NCBI GenBank assembly: GCA_910586095.1 | Contig: CAJUHQ010000015.1 | Location: forward strand, 1 to 41,174 | Reading direction: 5' to 3' | Length of the DNA: 41,174 bases | Source: an uncultured Lachnospiraceae bacterium | GTDB lineage: Bacteria; Bacillota; Clostridia; Lachnospirales; Lachnospiraceae | Part shown: positions 23,629 to 32,843 of the stretch, one piece after another | Layout of the letters: each line of letters opens with the position of its first letter | Position numbering within the stretch: position 1 is the first letter of the stretch | Program-made: the position numbers and the translations under genes | Notes under the pieces: generated by a model | What the model saw: the letters and a program-made list of their open reading frames with translations, nothing else | Told to the model about the DNA's origin: nothing | The model's database searches: none

Positions 23629-25029
23629 ATGAAAACAAATATAATATATATTTTTGCAGATCAGTGGAGATATCATGCAATGGGATGTGCGCATCAAGAT
23701 CAAGCAGTCACGCCTAATATAGATGATTTTGCACAGGAAAGTCTTTGTTTTGAGAATGCATACAGCACCTTTCCACTCTGTACACCGCACAGGGGAAGTT
23801 TGATGACTGGAAAGTATCCATTCTCACTTGGATTGTGGACTAACTGCAAGATTGGTCTAGAAGAAAAACTAATGCTCAAACCTCAAGAAATCTGTATTGG
23901 AAATGTACTGCAAAGTGCAGGATATCATACAGCGTACATTGGAAAGTGGCATTTGGATACACCAGAACAGAATTTTACAAGTCATCCAGAATCGGGGGCA
24001 GTAAACTGGGATGCCTACACACCTCCAGGAGAAAGGCGTCAAGGCTTTGCGTATTGGCTGTCTTACGGGGCTTGTGATGACCATTTAAATCCTCATTACT
24101 GGGCTGACTCACCCAAGCAAATCTGTCCAGGAAAATGGTCAGCGGAGTATGAAACAGACAAAGCACTAGAATATTTGGAGGAGCACAAAAATGATGATAC
24201 TCCATTTGCTATGTTTGTTTCCTATAATCCTCCACATCTTCCATACGAGCTAGTTCCCAAACGCTACTATGAAAAATTTCAAGATCTTAAGATAGAATGG
24301 CGTCCCAATGTACCAGAAAAAAAGCGTACACCTAAGATGGAGATAATAGCTAGGCAGTATTTTGCCGCAGTGTATGGAATAGACGAACAGTTTGGGAGGA
24401 TACTAAAATATCTCAGGGAAAATAAAATGGAGGAGAACACCTTAGTCGTGCTTTCGGCCGATCATGGAGAAATGTTAGGTTCTCATGGACTTATGAGCAA
24501 AAATGTCTGGTATGAGGAATCGATTCATATTCCTTTGATGATGCGGCAGAAAAATCGCATACAACCTGGAAAGAGTGAGGTTTTATTTGCTAGTCCAGAT
24601 CATATGCCCACCATATTGGAGCTATTGAACCTACCAGTGCCAGACACTTGTGAAGGAATTAGTCATAGTGCATCTGTATTAGGAATAGAAGAGATTGAAC
24701 CCGAATGTATGTTTTTGTGTTCTTATCCAGGATCACCAGAAAGCGTGTCAGTCTTTGCCAAAGTAGGCCAGACCCACAAAGCCCATGGATGGCGTGGGAT
24801 AAAGACAAAAGAAAATACATATGTGATAACAAATGGCTATATGCCAGAGGATAAGCAGATAGAGTATTTGTATGATGATAAAAAAGATCCATGGCAGCTT
24901 CATCCGCAGATTATTGAGAGAAATTGTCAGGAGCCAACAGTTTTAAAGTTGAGAAAACTGCTAAGAGAATATTTAGATATGCTAAAAGACCCATTTTTGT
25001 GGGAAAAAAAGCGAGATGATACAGACTAG
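23629..25029 (+). CDS. Sulfatase (family S1, Cys-type)
   Basis: 466 aa from the ATG after AAAGGAG; a GTG five codons upstream was rejected because it precedes the SD. The formylglycine site is C51 in PLCTPHRGSLMTG. Metal-binding residues are in FADQW (D11) and SADHGEMLGSHG. No signal peptide, so it acts in the cytoplasm on imported sugar. Its place as fourth gene of the transporter operon says that the imported oligosaccharide is sulfated. Requires activation by the radical SAM enzyme at 18882. The S1 subfamily and linkage (for example 6-O-sulfo-GlcNAc or sulfo-galactose) cannot be called from sequence alone. Confidence 0.9.
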   Translation: MKTNIIYIFADQWRYHAMGCAHQDQAVTPNIDDFAQESLCFENAYSTFPLCTPHRGSLMTGKYPFSLGLWTNCKIGLEEKLMLKPQEICIGNVLQSAGYHTAYIGKWHLDTPEQNFTSHPESGAVNWDAYTPPGERRQGFAYWLSYGACDDHLNPHYWADSPKQICPGKWSAEYETDKALEYLEEHKNDDTPFAMFVSYNPPHLPYELVPKRYYEKFQDLKIEWRPNVPEKKRTPKMEIIARQYFAAVYGIDEQFGRILKYLRENKMEENTLVVLSADHGEMLGSHGLMSKNVWYEESIHIPLMMRQKNRIQPGKSEVLFASPDHMPTILELLNLPVPDTCEGISHSASVLGIEEIEPECMFLCSYPGSPESVSVFAKVGQTHKAHGWRGIKTKENTYVITNGYMPEDKQIEYLYDDKKDPWQLHPQIIERNCQEPTVLKLRKLLREYLDMLKDPFLWEKKRDDTD

Positions 25030-25054
25030 CAGGCAGAGAAACAAAAGGAAAAAT

Positions 25055-25089
25055 AAGAACGTCCCTTGGATATTTCAGGGGACGTTCTT
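25055..25089. terminator. Bidirectional terminator between convergent sulfatase genes
   Basis: AAGAACGTCCC (about 25055-25065) pairs with GGGACGTTCTT (25079-25089). On the minus strand the stem is followed by TATTTTTCC, so it serves the minus-strand sulfatase best. On the plus strand the tail is weaker. Confidence 0.75.
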
Positions 25090-25101
25090 GTTGATATAAA
25101 T

Positions 25102-26619
25102 CTATTGTTCGCTTTTTTTCTCTGAAGTACATATTCCCTTTTTTCGTGTGGCTTCTTTTATAGGCAGTCCAGTATTGTAATCTAACTGGCGAGGCTCATA
25201 TTCTTCATTTTCTCTTTGTCTGGTCATCAGACGGCTGTCCCATGTCTTGTCTTGGGGATAACTGTTCCACAAGCGGTTTTCCCAGTAGTATCCACGAAAT
25301 GGGTCACGGGTAGTATACATATTGTCAAGCAGTGCTTCGTGCAGACGCTTTTTCTCTTTGTTTAAATTGGGATCAAGAATCAGATTGTTCATTTCTTCTG
25401 GATCTTCTTTTAGATCATATAGTTCATCTGATGTCATCAAGTTAATGACTAGTTTGTATCGCCCATCAAAGACACAGCGAATAGGTTGATAACCGCCAAA
25501 ACCGTCGTGGTCAACTTCGTATCGTCCAAATTCCATAAACACATAATCGTTGGTTCTTTGTCCAGTTTTTAATTCCTCATAGATACTGTTTCCCTCAAAA
25601 ACTTTTGGCTTTGGCACCTGGAAAATATCGCAGATGGTGGGGGCTAGATTGATGTGGGACACAGGATTAGAATTGACCTGATTGCTGCCAAATCCCCGCA
25701 CAATCAAAGGAATGTGTGTAATTTCCTCGTACATGGCAGGCCCTTTAGAGGTTAGGGAGTGAGAGTAGAGCATATCGCCGTGGTCGGAAGTATAGATGAC
25801 AATAGCATCTTTAGCATAATCATCCACTGCTTTAAGAACGCGTCCAATCTCATAGTCCACAAAGCTATTACAGCCCAGAAAATACTTAAAATTCATGGAA
25901 AAATCAGGAGAAGTTGCCTTCATATAGTTGTCTCCTGCCCAGATTTTGTGATGTTCGGGTTTGTCTTTGAGGGTGTCATATACGTTATTTTTGCGGCGAA
26001 ATGCAACGTGTTCATACTTAGACCAGAATTCTCTAGGACAAAGACAAGGATCGTGTGGCTCATCATAGGAGAGCACTAAAAAGTAGTCTTTATCGGTATC
26101 TTGATATCTTTTGAGAAAGTCGATAGCTTTGTCAGAACAGCGGTGACCAAAAGTAAATTCTTCTTGTATATCATGCGTTTCCATACTTTGAGACTGACGG
26201 GAAAAGTAGCGTTCATCAGGAGTCAGTTCCTCCAAATAATTGCGCATATCATACCAGTAATCAGGGTCCCATCCATCCACACATCTACCAAGTCCAAAGT
26301 AATCGCCACCATCCAGATGCCATTTTCCAATATAAGCACTGTGAATCCCATGATCTTTTAGGCGGCGTCCAATATTTTGCACGTTGTCAGACAATCCCAT
26401 ACAGTTAGACCAGCTAGCACAGGAATGAGGATACATTCCAGTAAAGATGGCGGAGCGCGCAGGCTGGCATACAGGCTGTGTGGTGTAAGCCTGCTCAAAT
26501 CGAATACCATCTGTTGCTAGTTGATCTAGATTTGGAGTAATCATGTCAGAGTTGCCATAACAGCCTAACATATCCGTGCGAGTGGTGTCAGTCATAATAA
26601 GAATAACTTTTTTGCTCAT
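25102..26619 (-). CDS. Sulfatase (family S1, Cys-type)
   Basis: 505 aa. Formylglycine site C51 in QPVCQPARSAIFTG. The metal site appears in MTDTTRTDM and YTSDHGDMLYSH; YIGKWHLDGG supplies the conserved Lys-His. No signal peptide. It follows the response-regulator gene by 39 bp on the minus strand with its own SD (AAAAGGAGG), so it is probably co-transcribed with the two-component system and thus induced by the same glycan. It differs clearly from the other two sulfatases in sequence, suggesting a different sulfate position or sugar. Confidence 0.9.
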   Translation of the reverse strand: MSKKVILIMTDTTRTDMLGCYGNSDMITPNLDQLATDGIRFEQAYTTQPVCQPARSAIFTGMYPHSCASWSNCMGLSDNVQNIGRRLKDHGIHSAYIGKWHLDGGDYFGLGRCVDGWDPDYWYDMRNYLEELTPDERYFSRQSQSMETHDIQEEFTFGHRCSDKAIDFLKRYQDTDKDYFLVLSYDEPHDPCLCPREFWSKYEHVAFRRKNNVYDTLKDKPEHHKIWAGDNYMKATSPDFSMNFKYFLGCNSFVDYEIGRVLKAVDDYAKDAIVIYTSDHGDMLYSHSLTSKGPAMYEEITHIPLIVRGFGSNQVNSNPVSHINLAPTICDIFQVPKPKVFEGNSIYEELKTGQRTNDYVFMEFGRYEVDHDGFGGYQPIRCVFDGRYKLVINLMTSDELYDLKEDPEEMNNLILDPNLNKEKKRLHEALLDNMYTTRDPFRGYYWENRLWNSYPQDKTWDSRLMTRQRENEEYEPRQLDYNTGLPIKEATRKKGICTSEKKSEQ

Positions 26620-26658
26620 AGAATCAGTCCTCCTTTTGCAAGAGAGTAATCAATGTTT

Positions 26659-28275
26659 TTAATGTTGGCCCAATTTGTGTCGATATTCATAATTTTTAGG
26701 GGACATGCCAGTTACTTTTTTAAATACTTTGCTAAAATAATAGGCATTTTCAAAACCTAGCTGGTTCGCAATTTCATAAATTAAGTACTGTCCAGAATCA
26801 ATGAGTTCTTTGGCATGTTCGATTTTGACCTCAGCAATATAGTCTGAAACAGTTCGGTTCATATAACTGCTAAAAGAGGTACTTAGATATCCAGGGCTAA
26901 GCTTCAAATGATCGGCAATATCGGACAAAGTTAGTTTTTCCTTATAGTGTTCATGGATGTAGCGTTTTGCCATATGAACAAATTTGTCGGAACGTTTTTC
27001 TTTTCTTTCGGTCAGCAAAGTGCATATTTTATCACAGAAACTGTTTAGCCATTGTAGGATATCATCTAAGCTGCCCAGCCGTGACAATTGCTCGGCTATG
27101 TCGATGCTATATGGAAAGGCATTGTTCTCAAAGTTTTCATTTTGGAGTAAGTCATGCAGATAAGAATATATATTAATGCAAGCACTGACTGCCTGTGTTT
27201 TGTCTGGTTTGTATTGTGTAAACAGTTCAGAAAGCTCACAAAAAATTTCTCTCAAATCCTGACTTTCATTTTCTAGTACGGCTGCGGACATTGATCTTTT
27301 TAGAAAGTTGATATTAAATTCTCTTTGTGAAGGCTGACGAAGGCGGGATTCCTGATTTTGGAAAAAGGCAATACACAAAGAGGAATCATAGTAACAGTGA
27401 TTGAGGGCGGACTGCGCTTCACAAAAAGCATCGGGAAGGCCAGAAAGTTCAGTCTTTTTTTGACTAATACCAAACAAGGCGGTTAGAGCAAAGTAAGTTC
27501 CAAGGGCCACATTAACTTTTGTACAAAATTCCGAAAGCGATTTTTTATTATCACTTTCAGGTTTAGGACAGATCACGAGCAGCAACGTATCTTTATGAGG
27601 CATTAGTATAGTGTGATTGGAAAAATAGCGTGTTCCTATGCCAGATACAATGTCCACAAGCTGATTGGAGATAAACTGAAAGTCATAGGACTCTGCATGA
27701 CCAAAAAGGATTTGTTCAGGTTTCATCTGCAATAAAATCACATAAGCATTTTGGTAACGGGCAGATATTTCTGGATTGAAAGGAAGGCTATTGTCCGATG
27801 GAGATAGAATGTACTGGGCAAAGTAATTGCGTTCCTGCTGTTTTTGTGTGTCTTTTAAAAGCAGAGTATATAGTTCTTTGTTGTGATGACTTTCCATGCG
27901 AGAACAGTGTTGTTTAGCTCTGTCTAGTGCCTGAATGAGGGTTTGCGGCTCAAGATCCAATTTTACAAGATAGTCAATAGCACCTAGGTGTACAGCTTGC
28001 TTGGCTAGTTGGAAGTCTTCTAGGTTTGTAAGGAAAATAAAAGCAAATTCACAATGTTTTTCCTGACAAGCTTCAATTAATTCTAAACCATTCATCACAG
28101 GCATGCGAATATCCGTGATAATGATGTCTGGTTGGGTTTCCAAAATTAGGTCAATGGCATCATGGCCATTGGTGGCCTTCCCTACGATACAACAGTCATG
28201 TTCTTCCCAGCAAATTAGAGATGCAATGCCGGCCAGAATCAAAGGTTCATCATCAATCAAAATGATTCGATACAT
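26659..28275 (-). CDS. Response regulator, YesN-like (receiver plus AraC HTH)
   Basis: 538 aa. The receiver domain fills 1-120, with acidic pocket D8/D9, phosphoacceptor D55 in IIITDIRMPVMNG, and a Lys in YLVKLD. A long middle region of unassigned fold (about 130-430) follows. The C-terminal AraC double HTH is at about 430-530 (LTLSDIADHLKLSPGYLSTSF, IYEIANQLGFENAYYFSKVF, TGMSPKNYEYR). It is the partner of the kinase encoded just upstream (11-bp gap). Likely DNA targets are the 45-bp blocks at 20269 and 30220: AraC-type regulators bind tandem repeats and both lie at promoters of this locus. Confidence 0.93.
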   Translation of the reverse strand: MYRIILIDDEPLILAGIASLICWEEHDCCIVGKATNGHDAIDLILETQPDIIITDIRMPVMNGLELIEACQEKHCEFAFIFLTNLEDFQLAKQAVHLGAIDYLVKLDLEPQTLIQALDRAKQHCSRMESHHNKELYTLLLKDTQKQQERNYFAQYILSPSDNSLPFNPEISARYQNAYVILLQMKPEQILFGHAESYDFQFISNQLVDIVSGIGTRYFSNHTILMPHKDTLLLVICPKPESDNKKSLSEFCTKVNVALGTYFALTALFGISQKKTELSGLPDAFCEAQSALNHCYYDSSLCIAFFQNQESRLRQPSQREFNINFLKRSMSAAVLENESQDLREIFCELSELFTQYKPDKTQAVSACINIYSYLHDLLQNENFENNAFPYSIDIAEQLSRLGSLDDILQWLNSFCDKICTLLTERKEKRSDKFVHMAKRYIHEHYKEKLTLSDIADHLKLSPGYLSTSFSSYMNRTVSDYIAEVKIEHAKELIDSGQYLIYEIANQLGFENAYYFSKVFKKVTGMSPKNYEYRHKLGQH

Positions 28276-28286
28276 AAGAAACTCCT

Positions 28287-30074
28287 TTAATTGTTAATTT
28301 CTAATGGGAGAGATACAGTGACACAAGTGTAGATACCGATCTCACTGTCAATTGTAAGACCATATTCTTGACCATATACCAGTTTGATTCGACGGTCAAC
28401 ATTTGCAAGTCCAATCCCGCTCATATAATTTTGGGTTACCCGCGAAGTATCAGTGAGCAGTCGCGCAATATTTTCTTCTGATATGCCTACACCATTGTCG
28501 CGGATACTGATATATAGGACCTGGTTGCGAGAGAAAATATGGATGTTGATTAATCCTGGTTTTCCGCTCGGCTCAATGCCAGAAAAAATACTGTTTTCCA
28601 CTAACGGCTGCAAAGTCAGTTTGATGATGCAAGCATCATATAAAGCTGGATCATCGACAGAGATCTCAACATCAAAAAGTTCTATATATCGTATTTTTTC
28701 AATGGTAATATAATTGTCAAGAAAATCCAATTCTTGACGAACAGTTACTTTTTCATTAAATCCCTTTGCCATATTTTTTAGTAAGGAGGAGAAAGCAGAA
28801 ACCACCTTCACAATTCCTGCGTTGTGCTGCATGGTTGCAATCCATTTAATTGAATCTAAAGTATTGTATAGAAAATGTGGATTGATCTGCGCTTGAAGTA
28901 TTTTGATCTCTAAATTCATTTTTTCCTGTTCATCCCGAATCCGACTTTCCATGAGAACAGAAACATGAGAGGACATTTCGTTGATCTGTCGCCCGATGAT
29001 GCCTAGCTCATCATTGGATTCAATATCTGGGTTTCTACTAAAGTTGCCAGAAGATATTACCTCCATATGATCGATCAGGCGCAAAATAGGACGTGTCAGA
29101 TAGCGGGTGAATAAAAGAGATAAGGAAAATCCAATAACGATACTAGAGATAAAGACCAATCCTAGAGTAGTACGTATGACATTGGGATTGAGTGAAATAT
29201 TTTTGAGTGGTAGTACTTCACACAGAATAAAACCACTGACCGGCAGACGCTCCCAGGTAACAATGCAGTCTGTATCGGACAGTTGTACTTTTAAACAACC
29301 CGTTTGCTCTGGATGGCTAGTCAAAAATGTTTGTATATCTGCCATGGAGAATGACTCCATATTCATACTACTGACAGGGGAGAAATCATTGGTCATAATA
29401 AGGATAGACTTGTCAGAGGATAAAAGCTCTAACGTATCCTGAAATAGCTTGGGAGAAAGAGTAAGACATACCCAAGCATCAGAAGGAGAATCCTTTCTGG
29501 AATATTGAAGTGGTCGTATTAGAGGTAAAAGCTGGGGAATGGTTTTGGAATTCAAAGGAAATGGATTATCCTTGAGGGTCAGTGTGTATTCCTGTATATT
29601 TTTATTGAGTAGTTCATCAAACCAAGGCGCTGCCATAATGCAATCAGCATCATGTGAACAGCCGTAAGAGGTCCCAGCTTGAATAAAAAGAGAGTCCTTT
29701 TCATACACTGTAATTTTGTAAATATATTCGTTGTATCCAGAGATGGCGCAGAGATCTCTTAATACATTGGCAGCATAAATATTAGATGCCTCACTAGAGT
29801 GGTTGTTATAGCCAGAAAGGATGGAAGTGAGGAATAAAGACTTTCTGCCAGCACAATTTTGGACGATATTAATAATCTCATCATAGGCAATTTCGATTCT
29901 GGATGCGACCAGATGCAGACGATTGGCAGAGTTGGAAGCTTCGTTGGAAATGACATCTTTTTTGTAGAAGGAATATGTATAGATGCTAATGAGGAATGCG
30001 ATGCAGAAAATTACAAGAAAATTGTATAATATCATGCGTTTGCGGAATGTTATAGGTATTTTATTCTTGTTCAT
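28287..30074 (-). CDS. Sensor histidine kinase, YesM-like
   Basis: 595 aa. Membrane helix 1 (about 12-35), an extracytoplasmic sensor region (about 40-300), membrane helix 2 (about 300-325, LGLVFISSIVIGFSLSLLF), HAMP (PILRLIDHMEVISSGNFSRN), His_kinase domain with the phosphorylated His in QINPHFLYNTLDSIKW, and a HATPase with RDNGVGISEENIARLL and GIGLANVDRR. This is the YesM/LytS class, commonly sensing extracellular sugars, often through a substrate-binding protein. SD AAGGAGG precedes the ATG. First gene of a kinase-regulator-sulfatase operon. Confidence 0.93.
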   Translation of the reverse strand: MNKNKIPITFRKRMILYNFLVIFCIAFLISIYTYSFYKKDVISNEASNSANRLHLVASRIEIAYDEIINIVQNCAGRKSLFLTSILSGYNNHSSEASNIYAANVLRDLCAISGYNEYIYKITVYEKDSLFIQAGTSYGCSHDADCIMAAPWFDELLNKNIQEYTLTLKDNPFPLNSKTIPQLLPLIRPLQYSRKDSPSDAWVCLTLSPKLFQDTLELLSSDKSILIMTNDFSPVSSMNMESFSMADIQTFLTSHPEQTGCLKVQLSDTDCIVTWERLPVSGFILCEVLPLKNISLNPNVIRTTLGLVFISSIVIGFSLSLLFTRYLTRPILRLIDHMEVISSGNFSRNPDIESNDELGIIGRQINEMSSHVSVLMESRIRDEQEKMNLEIKILQAQINPHFLYNTLDSIKWIATMQHNAGIVKVVSAFSSLLKNMAKGFNEKVTVRQELDFLDNYITIEKIRYIELFDVEISVDDPALYDACIIKLTLQPLVENSIFSGIEPSGKPGLINIHIFSRNQVLYISIRDNGVGISEENIARLLTDTSRVTQNYMSGIGLANVDRRIKLVYGQEYGLTIDSEIGIYTCVTVSLPLEINN

Positions 30075-30183
30075 CAGATACGCGCCTCCTTAAATAATAG
30101 TAGTATTTTACCAACTGCTTTCTTGAACAAAAAGTATAAATCAAGTAAGTAGAGAATAGCTTTATACCAAAAACTTATTTCTT

Positions 30184-30212
30184 ATTATACAAAACAGAGC
30201 TAGATTTTACAA
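30184..30212 (-). promoter_or_regulatory. Sigma-A promoter of the two-component system operon
   Basis: On the minus strand: -35 TTGTAA (30207-30212), exactly 17 bp, -10 TATAAT (30184-30189). It gives a leader of about 100 nt before the kinase ATG. The conserved 45-bp block begins 8 bp upstream of the -35, a classical activator position. Confidence 0.75.
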
Positions 30213-30219
30213 TAAAATT

Positions 30220-30264
30220 ATACAAAATATACAAAAAGTAACAGAATATGAAAAAAGTATATTT
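30220..30264. promoter_or_regulatory. 45-bp conserved control block, second copy
   Basis: 43/45 identical to 20269-20313, with the perfect 32-bp core AAAAAGTAACAGAATATG then AAAAAAGTATATTT at 30233-30264. Relative to the transcript it controls, the block is inverted compared with the first copy. The rest of 30075-30463 holds the promoter at 30184 and no gene that I can support. Confidence 0.65.
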
Positions 30265-30463
30265 TTGTTTTATTGGTTTGTAGAAGGTATGAGAGTTTGT
30301 ATCTATTTCATTGTAATGTTTTGAGATACGAGATATGGAAAAGGCAGGATACCTTTTTTAGGTTCTCCTGCCTATCAAAAGCGGAATCGAGTAAAGACTC
30401 CACAAGAATTATAAAAAATTTGTCTAAATCATTATACGATACAACTATTTATGTTGACGAGTT

Positions 30464-32494
30464 TTAGCAAAGTTCAAATTTTTGTACCATTTTATTTAAT
30501 AGTTCAGCCTGAGACGCTAATTCTTCAGAGGTTGCAGAAGTCTCTTGAGAAGCGGCTGAGTTATCGTGAATTCCATGAGAGATTTCTTCGATTCCTATGC
30601 GCAATTGTTCCATGCTTGTGGCTTGGAGTACAGCATTTTTAGAAGTTTCCTGGATCATTTCATTCACGTGATTTACAACATTTACGGATTCTTTTAAGGA
30701 GTCCATAGCACCAACGGCAATGGCATTACCTCTATTGATTTCTTCCATTGAGATTTCAATCAGTTCTTTTGTGGTATTTGCGGCTTTGGAGCTTTCAAGT
30801 GCCAGTTTTCCAATTTCATCTGCGACAACGGCAAACCCCTTTCCAGCGTCGCCAGCACGTGCTGCCTCAATAGAGGCATTTAATGACAAAAGATTTGTCT
30901 GTGAAGCAATATCTTCAATAGTCTGGATGATTCCCACAACTTGTTGTGAAGTTTGGTGAATGGTATTCATTGCATCCATCATAGATTTCATTTTTTCTTG
31001 GTTCTGTTCGATCATAGAAGCAGCCTGCGCGGTTGCTTTGGCAGATGTTTCAGCTTCTTTACGGCTGTTCTCAACTTGCTGTGTGACTGAGTTGGTGGTT
31101 GCAGCAAGCTGTTCAATTGATGCAGCTTGTTCTTCTGCACCCTCTGCTAGGACTTGAGAGGCAGTCGCTAGTTCTGCGGCGCCAACCGACACACGCTCAG
31201 AACTTTCGTTAATCCCTAACATTACCTGATTCATAGAATCAGATATATTGAGTAGAGCCGTTTTTATTTTTTGGAATTCACCTGCATAGTCATGTTTTAG
31301 ATCAACGTGAAGTTTTCCGTCGGCAATTTGTGCAAGAACTTGTGCTGTTTCGTCGATATATGCAATATATTCTTTGAGTCGATTGACTGTTTTTTGGAAG
31401 GAGATACCCAATTCACCAATTTCATCCTCACTTGTTATAGTAAGAGTCACATCTAGATTTCCAGCAGCCAGTTGCTGCGCAGTGTGGTTGAGCTCTAGGA
31501 TTGGTTTTGTCAGTTTAGTAGCACTTTTCTTGATGGTGATAGCAATCAAGGTGATGCCAACAGCAAAGATGAGGATCAAAGTGACAATCATTGCAATCAA
31601 AATTTCATAGTATTCCGACATGGAAAGGCTACTTAGCACCATATATCCTGTGTCTCCGGCATGCTGCAAGAAGCCGTATTTTGTGTGCCCCTCTGTCTTG
31701 TATTTCAAGAATTCATTGTTATTTGACAAAACACCATTGACAACATTCTGAGAGATATCTATATCCTTGACATTTTTTTGAATGAGGTCATTTTGGGGAT
31801 GATAGAGGAACGTGCCATTTTCAGATAATAATAGCATATATCCATTGCGGCCAATTTTGTATTCACGCATGATAGTGGTCATATGATCTAGTGAAATATC
31901 CATGCCCACTGCGCCGAGAACTTCACCAGTGGCATCATCAAAAACAGGAGATGCGGCACTTAAGATCATATTTCCGGTTGAAGAGTCAATATATGGCTCT
32001 GTCAAAATGGTTTTCTTTGTGGTGATACAACTATACCATCCACGTCCTGTAATGTCCCAACCCTCCTCACTTGTAAAACCGTCCGACTGTGCTAGTGCAC
32101 TCGCATCTAAGTCGGAAAGCCACACAGCCATCACATTTTCGGAATCTGTGTTTGCAATTTTTACGAGATTATCCATAACAGTGTCCATCTGTTTAGCATT
32201 CCAGATATCGTCTCCAGCCTTAGTTTCTAGCATGACGGACTGGATCTCTGGATTCACAGCCAGTTGTTCTACACACTTTGTATATTGTTCTAGAAATCCT
32301 GTTAGTTGGTTAGCGGCAGCGTTGGATTCCTGGGTTAGTTCGGTTCTCTTGGATGTAATGATTAACCATCCCACCATACAGATTGCAACTATAGCTATAA
32401 ATAGAAGTACTAAAATAACACTTCCACCGATTTGATGAAGAATCTCATCTGCTATTCTTTTTTTAGAATTTGTTTCTCTTTTTTGTATTCCCAT
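30464..32494 (-). CDS. Methyl-accepting chemotaxis protein with dCache-like sensor
   Basis: 676 aa from the ATG 6 nt after GGAGG (32501-32505); the ORF start 15 codons upstream covers leader hairpins. TM1 lies at about 20-42. A periplasmic-side dCache-type region follows (GWYSCITTKKTILTEPYID, GAVGMDISLDHM), then TM2 (ILIAMIVTLILIFAVGITLI), HAMP, and the signalling hairpin tip EDIASQTNLLSLNASIEAA and RAGDAGKGFAVVADEI. It senses an extracellular ligand and controls CheA. Placed between the two-component system and the glycosidases, its ligand may be a product of the same glycan; that is inference. It implies a motile organism. Confidence 0.93.
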   Translation of the reverse strand: MGIQKRETNSKKRIADEILHQIGGSVILVLLFIAIVAICMVGWLIITSKRTELTQESNAAANQLTGFLEQYTKCVEQLAVNPEIQSVMLETKAGDDIWNAKQMDTVMDNLVKIANTDSENVMAVWLSDLDASALAQSDGFTSEEGWDITGRGWYSCITTKKTILTEPYIDSSTGNMILSAASPVFDDATGEVLGAVGMDISLDHMTTIMREYKIGRNGYMLLLSENGTFLYHPQNDLIQKNVKDIDISQNVVNGVLSNNNEFLKYKTEGHTKYGFLQHAGDTGYMVLSSLSMSEYYEILIAMIVTLILIFAVGITLIAITIKKSATKLTKPILELNHTAQQLAAGNLDVTLTITSEDEIGELGISFQKTVNRLKEYIAYIDETAQVLAQIADGKLHVDLKHDYAGEFQKIKTALLNISDSMNQVMLGINESSERVSVGAAELATASQVLAEGAEEQAASIEQLAATTNSVTQQVENSRKEAETSAKATAQAASMIEQNQEKMKSMMDAMNTIHQTSQQVVGIIQTIEDIASQTNLLSLNASIEAARAGDAGKGFAVVADEIGKLALESSKAANTTKELIEISMEEINRGNAIAVGAMDSLKESVNVVNHVNEMIQETSKNAVLQATSMEQLRIGIEEISHGIHDNSAASQETSATSEELASQAELLNKMVQKFELC

Positions 32495-32507
32495 ATTAAT
32501 CCTCCAT

Positions 32508-32537
32508 GATGCCAATGGCATCGCGAACAACGTTCGC
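32508..32537 (-). promoter_or_regulatory. Tandem perfect hairpins in the chemotaxis-receptor leader
   Basis: Two abutting hairpins, each with a 6-bp stem and 3-nt loop: GATGCC-AAT-GGCATC (32508-32522) and GCGAAC-AAC-GTTCGC (32523-32537), plus-strand notation. They end two bases upstream of the GGAGG site. They could control ribosome access or mRNA 5'-end stability. Confidence 0.65.
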
Positions 32538-32567
32538 ACTGTTCAGTTCTCTTTGTACCTTTTCTCT

Positions 32568-32596
32568 ATTGTAGCGCTATTTTTTGTTCAATACAA
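32568..32596 (-). promoter_or_regulatory. Promoter of the chemotaxis-receptor gene
   Basis: Minus strand: -35 TTGTAT (32591-32596), 17 bp, -10 TACAAT (32568-32573). Transcription would start near 32560, so the tandem hairpins fall inside a ~65-nt leader. Between here and the GH20 gene the sequence is AT-rich; a TATAAT at about 32814-32819 may be the GH20 -10 but has no clear -35. Confidence 0.6.
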
Positions 32597-32843
32597 TAAA
32601 AAGTTAGAGTTTTATTCAATTGATTTTATGCAGGGTGTCTGTATTATAAAATAGATTAGTGAATAATAACTAAATAGTTAAAATATTTATAAAATTAGTA
32701 GAAAAGAAATAAATAATCATGTATAATGAAACCAAAAATAAATAAATTACAAATAATTATTGTAAGAGATATAGTACAATTATAGAAATGCACAATATTT
32801 TACGAATAAAATATATAATATGCATAAAAGGAGGAAATTGTAT

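Noticed and set aside
25055..25089. Att-like or repeat element between the two sulfatases
   Set aside because: It is a simple hairpin between convergent genes with a T-run on one side, adequately explained as a terminator.
30273..30467. 64-aa ORF between the kinase promoter and the chemoreceptor gene
   Set aside because: No SD, no family resemblance. It lies in the control region and overlaps the chemoreceptor end.
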